Under the pieces are notes generated by a model that was not told where the DNA came from, did no database searches, and saw only the letters and a list, made by a program, of their open reading frames with translations. Source: Bacillota bacterium (GTDB lineage Bacteria > Bacillota_A > Clostridia > Clostridiales > Clostridiaceae). From it: a stretch of DNA of 6,830 nucleotides. The translations under genes and the position numbers were made by a program. Location: assembly GCA_021837545.1 (NCBI GenBank), contig JAKBFR010000122.1, positions 1-6,830 of the forward strand, given 5' to 3'. Of this stretch, positions 1 through 5,835 are shown piece by piece (within the stretch, counting starts at the first letter, position 1; every line of letters starts with the position of its first letter).

Positions 1-633
1 ATCTGCATTTAATGCCTTCATGCTACCAAATCCTGAAACTCCAAGTCTAGTTATAGGCGCTTCAGCACCTCCTGCAAGCATCACATCTGCATAACCATGC
101 TTTATAGTTCTAAATGCATCTCCAATATTATTAGTTCCTGTAGCACAAGCAGTTACTGCTGATGTACAAGGTCCTTTTAATCCATGTTTAATAGCTACAT
201 TTCCTGCACCTAAATTTATGATTGTCATAGGAACAAAAAATGGAGATACTCTCTTTGACTTTCCAGTAGCAATCTTAGTGCATTCAGTTTCAATAGTTTC
301 AAATCCACCTATTCCTGATCCTAACATTACTCCAAATCTATTTAAATCCTCTTTTTCTAAATCTATTCCTGAATTCTTTATTGCTTCATCTGATGCAACT
401 AACCCAAATTGAGCAAATCTATCTAGTCTTTTAGATTCTTTTTTACCTATTAAAGTGTCTGGATCAAAGTCCTTAACTTCTGCGGCAATTTTTACTTCTA
501 TTAAATCGTGATCTATTAAAGTAATAAAATCTATTCCTAGTTTTCCACTCTTTGCATTATTCCAAAATGTATCAACATCATTTCCTATCGGCGTTAAAGC
601 TCCCATTCCTGTAATAACAACTCTTCTTTCCAT
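1..633 (-). CDS. fabF: Beta-ketoacyl-ACP synthase II (FabF), N-terminal 211 codons, cut by window edge
   Basis: FabF condenses malonyl-ACP with a growing acyl-ACP in the cytoplasmic FAS II elongation cycle. The frame stays open from an ATG at 633 down to base 1 and begins MERRVVITGMGALTPIGND, the typical KAS II N-terminus. Further family motifs are GSGIGGFET near residues 110-118, a PFFVPMTIIN segment, GPCTSAVTACATGTN, and AGGAEAPIT. The nucleophile in TACATG falls at Cys163 (bases 145-147), the same number as in E. coli FabF. The two active-site histidines (about 303 and 340) lie outside the window, so completeness cannot be judged. GGAGGAAG at 643-650 is the ribosome binding site. The start lies 18 nt after the fabG stop, so the gene is in the same operon. 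Downstream genes are not visible. FabB is unlikely, because the N-terminus and the fab-cluster position fit FabF. Confidence 0.96.
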   Translation of the reverse strand, partial: MERRVVITGMGALTPIGNDVDTFWNNAKSGKLGIDFITLIDHDLIEVKIAAEVKDFDPDTLIGKKESKRLDRFAQFGLVASDEAIKNSGIDLEKEDLNRFGVMLGSGIGGFETIETECTKIATGKSKRVSPFFVPMTIINLGAGNVAIKHGLKGPCTSAVTACATGTNNIGDAFRTIKHGYADVMLAGGAEAPITRLGVSGFGSMKALNAD

Positions 634-651
634 AAATCCAATCTTCCTCCA

Positions 652-1392
652 TTACATTAACATTCCACCATCAACTTGAATAACTTGCCCAGTAACATAA
701 TCTGAACTTTCACTTGCAAGGAATGCTACAACATTTGCTACATCCTCTGCACTTCCAAGTCTTTTAAGTGGTATGTTTTTCTTTGCTTCTTCTTTAAATT
801 TATCGCCTAAAGCATCTGTCATATCAGTTTCAATAAATCCTGGTGCTACTGCATTTACAGTAATTCCTCTTGAACCAACTTCTTTAGCAAGTGACTTTGT
901 CATTCCAATTATACCTGCTTTTGATGCAGCATAATTAACTTGACCTGCATTTCCTGAAATTCCAACTACTGACGAAATACTTATGATCTTTCCATGTTTT
1001 TGCTTAACCATAATTGGAGTAATAGATTTTAAACAGTTAAATACTCCTTTTAAGTTTACATCAATAACACTATCAAAGTCTTCTTCTTTCATTCTAAGTA
1101 TTAATGTGTCTTTAGTTATTCCAGCGTTATTTACCATAATATCAATATTTCCAAATCTCTCTTTAGCTACTGCTACAAGATTTTCAACTTCTTTTAACTT
1201 AGAAATATCTGCCTTTACGCTTAGAACTTCGACACCCATTTCTTTTATTTCATTTTCAACGTCTATTGCTTCTTTTTCGCTACTTCTATAGTTTAAAACT
1301 ATATTTACTCCAAGAGATGCAAGCTTTAAAGCAATTGCTTTTCCGAGTCCTCTTGATGCTCCTGTAATTATAGCACACTTTCCTTTTAGCAT
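652..1392 (-). CDS. fabG: 3-oxoacyl-ACP reductase FabG (NADPH-dependent SDR)
   Basis: FabG reduces 3-oxoacyl-ACP to (R)-3-hydroxyacyl-ACP with NADPH, the first reduction of each elongation cycle. The 246-residue protein has the usual family length. Visible short-chain dehydrogenase features are the Rossmann motif TGASRGLG (10-17), NNAG (88-91), the catalytic set Asn113, Ser141, Tyr154 and Lys158 (YAASK), PGFIETDM after the catalytic helix, and the C-terminal VTGQVIQVDGG. The open frame extends to 1425, but I chose the ATG at 1390-1392. It gives the standard N-terminus MLKGKCAIITG and follows AGGGAGGT (1403-1410), whereas the longer start would take its first codons from the heptamer repeat array. 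It is preceded by an unusual 269-nt repeat-rich spacer after fabD and is followed 18 nt later by fabF. Confidence 0.97.
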   Translation of the reverse strand: MLKGKCAIITGASRGLGKAIALKLASLGVNIVLNYRSSEKEAIDVENEIKEMGVEVLSVKADISKLKEVENLVAVAKERFGNIDIMVNNAGITKDTLILRMKEEDFDSVIDVNLKGVFNCLKSITPIMVKQKHGKIISISSVVGISGNAGQVNYAASKAGIIGMTKSLAKEVGSRGITVNAVAPGFIETDMTDALGDKFKEEAKKNIPLKRLGSAEDVANVVAFLASESSDYVTGQVIQVDGGMLM

Positions 1393-1661
1393 ATAAATAA
1401 TTACCTCCCTATATTCAATGATCAATGATCAATTTTCAATGCTCAATGATCAATTATCAATGGTCAATTATCAATGGTCAATTCTCAATTGTGGCTGAAA
1501 TCCTTTCGAAATTTTTAATAAAATATATTTTTCAAATCATTTTGCGAAAAGTGATAATCGAAAAGTAAAGTTCCAAATTTTATATTTAGTTATTCCAACT
1601 TTATCTTCCAAATTGTTCCTTCCTTGATAATTGACAATTTATATTTAAAAATTGACAATTG
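1393..1661. other. fabD-fabG spacer, 269 nt, repeat-bearing, no gene
   Basis: I see no coding frame here. In clostridial fab clusters fabD and fabG usually lie close together (recalled family knowledge), so this gap looks inserted or expanded. It contains the fabG ribosome binding site (1403-1410), an 11-unit heptamer array (1415-1491), a unique core, and a shorter opposite-facing array that runs into the fabD stop codon. The core holds CGAAAAGT twice, 14 bp apart (1545-1552 and 1559-1566), and TTCCAA three times (1571-1576, 1593-1598, 1606-1611). I found no convincing sigma-A promoter or U-tailed terminator on the minus strand, so the operon is probably transcribed through it. Confidence 0.7.
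1415..1491. repeat. Tandem heptamer array, 11 units of TCAATNN
   Basis: Eleven consecutive 7-bp units occupy exactly 77 bp, each beginning TCAAT. The last two bases in order are GA, GA, TT, GC, GA, TA, GG, TA, GG, TC, TG. On the operon mRNA strand the unit is NNATTGA. Because each unit contains TGA and 7 is not a multiple of 3, the array closes all three forward frames of the mRNA. It ends 5 bp short of the fabG ribosome binding site. Only the five-base core is invariant, which suggests either old slippage-type expansion with drift or selection on the core. Confidence 0.93.
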
Positions 1662-1665
1662 TTAA
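1624..1665. repeat. Second heptamer array, inverted relative to the first
   Basis: Six consecutive 7-bp windows read TTGATAA, TTGACAA, TTTATAT, TTAAAAA, TTGACAA, TTGTTAA. Four keep the TTG start and two have decayed. The ATTGA core is on the plus strand here and on the minus strand in the 1415-1491 array, so the two arrays face each other. TTGATAATTGAC (1624-1635) is a perfect 12-bp inverted match to 1463-1474. The last unit contains the fabD stop codon (TTA at 1662-1664). Confidence 0.7.
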
Positions 1666-2600
1666 CTATTAATTGTATCAACTGTATTCTTCAATGATTC
1701 CATATCTTCTACATTTAAAAGATTTACATTTTTATTGATTTTCTTAACAAATCCCCTAAGTGCTTTTCCTGGTCCAACTTCAATGAATGTATCTACACCA
1801 CTATCTATCATATGTTTTATTGTTTTCTCAAAAAGTACAGAAGTTCTTATGTGCTTCTTTAGTAGATCTCTAATATCATCTTCTTTTTCATAAGGAAGCC
1901 CCTTAACATTTGAATATACTGTTTTATCAAGTTCTTTAATATTTACAGTTTTTATAGTATTAAAGAATTCTTCACTTGCAGGTTCAAGAAGTGAACTATG
2001 GAATGGTCCACTAACCTTTAAAGGAATTCCAAGGCCTCCAAGTTCTTTTGCAATCTTTACAGCTTCATCTATTGCTTGGTTTTCACCTGAAACAACTATT
2101 TGGCCTGGGCAATTAAAGTTAGCCCCTTCTATTATTCCAAATTCCCCTGCTCTGGCTAATAATTCCTTTAGCTTCTCATCATTTAGCTTTAGGACAGCAG
2201 CCATTTTACCTAAACCTTTTGGAAGGGCGCTTCCCATTATTCTTCCTCTTTCTTTTACAAGTAGTAATCCCTCTTCTAAAGAAAGTGCTCCTGCATATAT
2301 GAGCGCTGGATATTCACCTAAGCTAAGTCCTGCCGCATAATCTGCTTTAATACCATTTATCTCTAACGCTTTTAATGCAATAAGAGAAGCAACAACGATT
2401 AATGGTTGTGCATTTTCTGTTGCAATAATAAGTTCTTCCGGTCCTTCAAACATCATTTTTTTTATAGGCATATTTAAAATTTCTTCACTACGATCTAAAA
2501 TTTCTTTACATTCTGGTATATTTTCACAAAGTTCTTTTGCCATTCCAATAGTTTGAACTCCTTGGCCTGGAAAAAGAAATGCAGTTTTATTACTATTCAT
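1662..2600 (-). CDS. fabD: Malonyl-CoA:ACP transacylase FabD
   Basis: FabD moves malonyl from CoA to ACP, supplying the extender unit for FabH and FabF. The 312-residue protein matches the family length. It shows the N-terminal FLFPGQGVQ (9-17), the nucleophile elbow GLSLGEY with Ser93, Arg118 in the ERGR segment, GPFHSSLL with His201, and EVGPGKAL near 274-281. Ser93, Arg118 and His201 correspond to E. coli Ser92, Arg117 and His201. The residue before the nucleophile is Leu where E. coli has His, a variant I recall from other Firmicutes. The frame is open to 2642, but the ATG at 2598-2600 has GGAGG (2606-2610) five bases upstream and gives the normal N-terminus. It overlaps the fabK stop by 8 nt, which suggests translational coupling. 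Its 3' end runs into the inverted heptamer array. Confidence 0.97.
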   Translation of the reverse strand: MNSNKTAFLFPGQGVQTIGMAKELCENIPECKEILDRSEEILNMPIKKMMFEGPEELIIATENAQPLIVVASLIALKALEINGIKADYAAGLSLGEYPALIYAGALSLEEGLLLVKERGRIMGSALPKGLGKMAAVLKLNDEKLKELLARAGEFGIIEGANFNCPGQIVVSGENQAIDEAVKIAKELGGLGIPLKVSGPFHSSLLEPASEEFFNTIKTVNIKELDKTVYSNVKGLPYEKEDDIRDLLKKHIRTSVLFEKTIKHMIDSGVDTFIEVGPGKALRGFVKKINKNVNLLNVEDMESLKNTVDTINS

Positions 2601-3534
2601 GTTTTCCTCCAAAACGCTTAAATATTTCATTTGCTTCTTCAAATAATTCTTCGATTATTTCTTTACTTGTTTGTTCTTTATTAACAAGTCCCGCTATTTG
2701 ACCTGACATAAGGGAACCATTATCAACATCACCATCTTCAACTGCTCTTCTTAATGCGCCTGCTCCAAGTTTTTCTAAGTCTTCGATAGATGCTCCTTCT
2801 TTTTCTAACTTCAAGTATGTTCTTGCAAGTTTGTTTCTAAGAACTCTAACTGGATGACCTGTTGATCTTCCTGTCACTTCTGTATCTATATCATTAGCTT
2901 TTAATACTTTATCTTTGTAATTTTGATGTATTGTACATTCTTTAGCTACTAAGAATCTTGTTCCAACTTGAATTCCTTCAGATCCTAACATAAATGATGC
3001 AGCTACACCTCTGCCATCACCAATACCACCAGCTGCTATAACTGGAATACTTACTGCATCCACGACTTGTGGTACTAATGTCATTGTAGTTAATTGACCT
3101 ACATGACCACCTGATTCAGTTCCTTCTGCAATAATTGCATCAGCACCTGATTTCTCCATTCTTTTAGCTAGAGCAACTGAGGCTACTACTGGAATAACCT
3201 TTATCCCATGAGACTTCCACTTCTCCATATATTTTCCTGGACTTCCTGCACCGGTTGTAACAACAGATACTCCCTCTTCACATACTAAGTCTGCTATTTC
3301 ACTAGCATTTTCTGCCATCAACATTATATTCACACCGAATGGTTTATTAGTCATTTTCTTAGTTTTTTGTATTTGTTCTCTTACCCATTCTGTTGGTGCT
3401 GCACCTGTTATTATTCCAAGTCCGCCAGCTTCACTTACTGCTGAAGCTAATGAAGCATCTGCAATTCTTGCCATAGCCCCTTGAAATATTGGATATTTTA
3501 TTTCTAATAGTTCGCATACTCTATTTTTTTCCAC
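2593..3534 (-). CDS. fabK: FMN-dependent enoyl-ACP reductase II (FabK)
   Basis: FabK reduces trans-2-enoyl-ACP to acyl-ACP using NAD(P)H and bound FMN. It is unrelated in fold to the triclosan target FabI. The 313 residues form a TIM-barrel flavoprotein of the nitronate monooxygenase/FabK family: PIFQGAMARIAD (15-26), GVNIML (67-72), VTTGAGSPG (92-100), EGTESGGHVG with His144, IPVIAAGGIGDGRG (163-176) and the phosphate-binding GSEGIQVGTRF (184-194). His144 has the same number as the catalytic histidine known for the Streptococcus pneumoniae enzyme. The start is GTG (3532-3534), eight bases after AGGAGGA (3542-3548). No ATG gives the full N-terminus. Nitronate monooxygenase is the alternative by sequence, but its place between acpP and fabD makes FabK very likely. 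No fabI is seen in the window. Confidence 0.95.
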   Translation of the reverse strand: MEKNRVCELLEIKYPIFQGAMARIADASLASAVSEAGGLGIITGAAPTEWVREQIQKTKKMTNKPFGVNIMLMAENASEIADLVCEEGVSVVTTGAGSPGKYMEKWKSHGIKVIPVVASVALAKRMEKSGADAIIAEGTESGGHVGQLTTMTLVPQVVDAVSIPVIAAGGIGDGRGVAASFMLGSEGIQVGTRFLVAKECTIHQNYKDKVLKANDIDTEVTGRSTGHPVRVLRNKLARTYLKLEKEGASIEDLEKLGAGALRRAVEDGDVDNGSLMSGQIAGLVNKEQTSKEIIEELFEEANEIFKRFGGKHE

Positions 3535-3708
3535 AACAAATTCCTCCTACCATACTATGTTTAACATAATAATGGAATTTTTTTTTGAATGTACCTTAAA
3601 TCTATTCTAGGTAAAATAACCTACATGAAATCAATTTTACTATTATAACTTGTATTTATCAATTGCATTAGTAAAAAGTTAAAAATAAGTTCATATTCTC
3701 TAAAAGCA
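3535..3708. other. acpP-fabK spacer, 174 nt, no gene, small inverted repeats
   Basis: This spacer is longer than the other junctions of the operon except fabD-fabG. It contains a near-palindrome centred on ATGTTTAACAT (3553-3571, 9-bp arms with one mismatch) just upstream of the fabK ribosome binding site, and a short hairpin TAGGT/ACCTA (3608-3623). A perfect TATAAT lies on the minus strand at 3642-3647, but I see no good -35 at 16-18 bp, so an internal promoter for fabK is only possible. There is no U-tailed terminator. Confidence 0.5.
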
Positions 3709-3936
3709 TTACTTCTTTTCATTTATTTTTTCTACATAATCTACTGAATCTTTTATAGTTTTTAATTCTTCAACATCTTCTATTTGTATATCATATTTTT
3801 CTTCAAGTTCAATTACTATTTGAAATAAATCCAAAGAATCAGCGCCTAACTCTTCAAACGTTGTTTCTAGTTTTACTTCTTCATTTTCAACTCCTAATTG
3901 TTCGCATATAACTTCTCTAATTGCTTCGAACAACAT
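3709..3936 (-). CDS. acpP: Acyl carrier protein
   Basis: ACP is the small acidic cytoplasmic carrier whose phosphopantetheine arm holds every FAS II intermediate. The 75-residue product has family length and is rich in Glu and Asp. It carries the modification motif GADSLDLFQIV with Ser34 as the predicted 4'-phosphopantetheine site, followed by the acidic recognition helix ELEEKYDIQIED. The start ATG (3934-3936) follows GGAGGT (3945-3950) at good spacing. It lies 30 nt after fabH and 174 nt before fabK. After DSLD the sequence LFQIV departs from the common (S/T)VE(L/I)V form, a minor variation. A carrier for a secondary pathway is less likely given its central position among fab genes. Confidence 0.96.
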   Translation of the reverse strand: MLFEAIREVICEQLGVENEEVKLETTFEELGADSLDLFQIVIELEEKYDIQIEDVEELKTIKDSVDYVEKINEKK

Positions 3937-3966
3937 AATCTTCTACCTCCGTAAACTTTGATATTC

Positions 3967-4938
3967 CTACCATTTAATTAAAGTAGAGGCATAAGTTAGC
4001 CCACCACCAAATGCTACTAATATAAGTTTATCACCTTTATTTAATAAACCTTTTTCATACATTTCATTTAAAGCTATAGGCACTGTTGCTGATGATGTAT
4101 TTGCGACTTTATCTAAATTTAAATAAAACTTATCTATATTTAAATTTAATTTTTTAGCTGCTAATTCTATAATTCTAGAATTTGCTTGATGAGGAATTAT
4201 ATATTTAACTTCCTCTAATGAAACATTAGTATCTTTAATAACTTCATTTATAGCTTCTTCTATTGCACCTACTGCAAATTTAAATACTTCTCTGCCATTC
4301 ATTCTTATATATTTATCTTTTAATATTTTTTCTTTAGAAAAAGGAGTATCAAAATCAGCTGCTCCTATAGTTAAAGCATTTCCTTTTTTTCCATCTGATC
4401 TTAAATATGATTTAATAATACCTTTTGTTTCACTTTGCTTAAGTACAGCTGCTCCAGCACCATCACCAAACAGAATGCAAGTTCCTCTATCTGTCCAATC
4501 AATTACCTTTGAAAGGACTTCTGCTCCAATTATCAATGCATTTTTATAGTTCATAGACTTCATCATACCATTTGCTATTTCTAATGCATATACAAATCCT
4601 GAACATGCAACATTTATATCAAAACACGCAGCATTATCTGCATCTAAATTACTTTGCACTAAACACGAAACTGATGGTATAAACATATCTGGACTAATAG
4701 TCGCAACTATTATTAAATCCAAATCTTGTGCAAGAACTCCAGCTCTTTCAAGAGCAATTTTAGCTGCTTTTGTTGCTATATCAGATGTATCTTCGCCTTC
4801 TGAAATTCGTCTTTCACTAACTCCTGTTCTTTGAACTATCCATTCATCATTAGTTTCAACAAATTCACTGATTTTGTGGTTTGTAACTACTAATGGTGGT
4901 AAATATGCACCAATTCCAGAAATTTCAACATTAATCAT
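3967..4938 (-). CDS. fabH: Beta-ketoacyl-ACP synthase III (FabH)
   Basis: FabH starts fatty acid synthesis by condensing an acyl-CoA primer, usually acetyl-CoA, with malonyl-ACP. The 323-residue protein has the full KAS III architecture: ISGIGAYLPP (6-15), TNDEWIVQRTGVSERR (29-44), DINVACSGF with nucleophile Cys112, FGDGAGAAVL (157-166), IIPHQAN with His250, and VANTSSATVPIAL with Asn280, ending in FGGGLTYAS (310-318). Cys112, His250 and Asn280 form the canonical triad (E. coli 112, 244, 274). The frame opens at 4956, but I prefer the ATG at 4936-4938. AAGGAG (4945-4950) lies six bases upstream, whereas the earlier ATG has no ribosome binding site. It lies 36 nt after fabT and 30 nt before acpP. 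Primer specificity (straight versus branched) cannot be read from the sequence. Confidence 0.97.
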   Translation of the reverse strand: MINVEISGIGAYLPPLVVTNHKISEFVETNDEWIVQRTGVSERRISEGEDTSDIATKAAKIALERAGVLAQDLDLIIVATISPDMFIPSVSCLVQSNLDADNAACFDINVACSGFVYALEIANGMMKSMNYKNALIIGAEVLSKVIDWTDRGTCILFGDGAGAAVLKQSETKGIIKSYLRSDGKKGNALTIGAADFDTPFSKEKILKDKYIRMNGREVFKFAVGAIEEAINEVIKDTNVSLEEVKYIIPHQANSRIIELAAKKLNLNIDKFYLNLDKVANTSSATVPIALNEMYEKGLLNKGDKLILVAFGGGLTYASTLIKW

Positions 4939-4974
4939 AGTATTCTCCTTTATCATTGTAATTTATATTTTTCT

Positions 4975-5424
4975 TTAACCCAGTTTGTATTTTTCTTTAA
5001 AAAAGTCATTTAATTTATTTAAAGAGGAAATTAAAATTGTTTCCTCTTCTATACTCAATCCTTCTATTGCATTATTTATCATTTCTCCATGAAATTTTTG
5101 ATGAAGTCTAAAAGCTAATTTACCTCTTTTAGTTAACTTAACTAACACAACTCTTCTATCTTCCTCTATTCTTTTTCTTTCTACATATCCTTTTGTTATT
5201 AATTTGTTTATAGCAGTTGTTAAAGTACTTACAGTAATTTTTAATTTCTGAGCTGCTTCTGACATTGTTCTTTCGCTATACATTCCAATAGCCTCTATTG
5301 TATGTATTTCTGTTACTGAAAGATCTGAAAGTACACCATCTTTTAAACTTTGTTCTTCAATTTGTAAAACATCATTAAATAACTGCACCAAAAGTTCATT
5401 AATCACCATTGTTGATTTATTCAT
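4975..5424 (-). CDS. fabT: MarR-family regulator, FabT-type repressor of fatty acid synthesis genes
   Basis: This 149-residue protein is a MarR-type winged-helix DNA-binding protein. A helical dimerization N-terminus leads to LSVTEIHTIEAIG (35-47), a helix-turn-helix with the recognition helix around 64-78 (TVSTLTTAINKLITKG), and a wing containing VERKRIEEDRRVV (81-93), then C-terminal dimer helices. Its place as first gene of the fab operon matches FabT of streptococci and clostridia. There FabT represses fab genes, and long-chain acyl-ACP increases its DNA binding. A FabT-like palindrome overlaps the promoter upstream (5579-5591), so autoregulation and control of the whole operon are inferred. 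The ATG at 5424 follows GGAGAG (5434-5439). No FapR gene is present in the window. The effector cannot be read from the sequence. Confidence 0.88.
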   Translation of the reverse strand: MNKSTMVINELLVQLFNDVLQIEEQSLKDGVLSDLSVTEIHTIEAIGMYSERTMSEAAQKLKITVSTLTTAINKLITKGYVERKRIEEDRRVVLVKLTKRGKLAFRLHQKFHGEMINNAIEGLSIEEETILISSLNKLNDFFKEKYKLG

Positions 5425-5584
5425 TCATCTGCACTCTCCAGTTTGGCCTCTAAAAAAATACTTTTTTAAATATGAAACTTATATTTTGAATATGTCTTAT
5501 TATATTTTTAAACAAAAATATAAGATGATTATTTCATCTTAAAATACGTATAGCTCAAAAAGTTTTAATATCAAATAGTTTGAT
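5425..5584 (-). promoter_or_regulatory. Long 5' leader of the fab operon with two adjacent hairpins
   Basis: The predicted transcription start near 5584 gives a leader of about 160 nt before fabT. Hairpin 1 (5521-5541) has perfect 8-bp arms TAAGATGA/TCATCTTA and a 5-nt loop. On the mRNA it is followed directly by UAUUUUUGUUU. Hairpin 2 (5500-5523) has 10-bp arms of A and T only and a 4-nt loop. It shares three bases with hairpin 1, so the two compete at their junction. A weak attenuator or stability element is possible. The leader may also simply be AT-rich. I found no match to a riboswitch class I know. Confidence 0.4.
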
Positions 5585-5591
5585 AATCAAA
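5563..5591 (-). promoter_or_regulatory. Predicted FabT operator
   Basis: On the transcribed strand 5579-5591 reads TTTGATTATCAAA, with perfect 6-bp arms around one central base. This is the form of FabT boxes described in streptococci and lactococci (recalled consensus). It shares its first base with the -10 element and spans the predicted start site, so binding would block initiation. An extra half-site, TATCAAA on the plus strand at 5569-5575, makes a second perfect inverted repeat with 5579-5585 (7-bp arms, 3-bp centre), giving three interlocked half-sites. The regulator is encoded immediately downstream. Confidence 0.82.
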
Positions 5592-5619
5592 ATATACTAT
5601 ACTAAAAATCCATTGTCAA
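5591..5619 (-). promoter_or_regulatory. Sigma-A promoter of the fab operon
   Basis: The minus strand carries a consensus -35 TTGACA (5614-5619), a 17-bp spacer and -10 TATATT (5591-5596), differing from TATAAT at one base. Initiation is expected near 5583-5585. This is the best promoter for the minus-strand genes in the window. Its -10 abuts the FabT palindrome, which explains repression by occlusion. Confidence 0.85.
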
Positions 5620-5672
5620 ATATTTTTCAATTTCTTCCATATATAAGTATACTTTTATTTTCAAATTCTATA

Positions 5673-5681
5673 TGCTATAAT
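5673..5681 (+). promoter_or_regulatory. Extended -10 promoter candidate for the lipoprotein gene
   Basis: TGCTATAAT is an extended -10 (TGnTATAAT) with a perfect hexamer on the plus strand. The region 17 bp upstream is T-rich without a good -35, which an extended -10 can tolerate. Initiation near 5688 would give a leader of about 148 nt before the ATG at 5836. The promoter would be divergent from the fab promoter, about 60 bp away. A downstream alternative, TTGACT at 5787-5792, has no acceptable -10. Confidence 0.5.
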
Positions 5682-5752
5682 TAATTAAGATTACTTATAG
5701 AATTAATACCTACGGCATACCAAAAAATATGGTTGGCTCATAGTTTATCTAT

Positions 5753-5812
5753 TAGGCAAACATTATGATAAAATAGACTATCATAATTGACTTATTATTT
5801 CTGGAATATGCC
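5753..5812 (+). repeat. Degenerate motif, upstream copy (flanks lipoprotein gene)
   Basis: This segment resembles 6424-6479 on the other side of the gene. The 3' parts (5789-5812 and 6456-6479) agree at 19 of 24 positions around TATTATTT-TGGAA-ATG. The 5' parts share GGC, TATGA, TAAAATA-ACT and CATA with small gaps. Both copies have the same orientation as the gene. Its nature is unknown. Confidence 0.55.
5762..5787 (+). other. Inverted repeat in the lipoprotein leader
   Basis: Perfect 9-bp arms ATTATGATA and TATCATAAT flank the 8-nt centre AAATAGAC, about 50 nt upstream of the start codon. No U-tract follows, so it is not a standard terminator. It could be an operator or an RNA stem. The arm spacing does not fit a Fur or PerR box. 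A related weaker stem sits at the matching place in the downstream motif copy (6429-6454). Confidence 0.6.
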
Positions 5813-5835
5813 AAAATATAGGAGGTGTACATATT

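Noticed and set aside
218..412. Open frame on the plus strand, 64 codons
   Set aside because: It lies antisense to the strongly supported fabF frame and has no recognisable protein features or ribosome binding site.
983..1291. Open frame on the plus strand, 102 codons
   Set aside because: It is antisense to fabG. Its Ser/Phe/Ile-rich composition is what the opposite strand of an AT-rich gene gives, and there is no supporting signal.
1393..1425. Eleven-codon N-terminal extension of fabG
   Set aside because: The extension would be encoded by the ribosome binding site and heptamer array. The internal ATG at 1392 gives the standard 246-residue protein.
1415..1491. CRISPR array
   Set aside because: The units are 7 bp with no unique spacers. 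This is a short tandem repeat, not repeat-spacer architecture.
2601..2642. Fourteen-codon N-terminal extension of fabD
   Set aside because: It overlaps fabK codons and has no ribosome binding site. The ATG at 2600 has GGAGG at good spacing.
5762..5787. Fur or PerR operator
   Set aside because: The arms are 8 bp apart and do not fit the known 7-1-7 style boxes, and nothing in the gene points to metal control.
5714..5812. Known riboswitch (c-di-GMP or purine class) in the lipoprotein leader
   Set aside because: GGCAAAC recalls part of the c-di-GMP-I motif, but the GNRA loop and the other conserved core bases are missing. No class I know fits.
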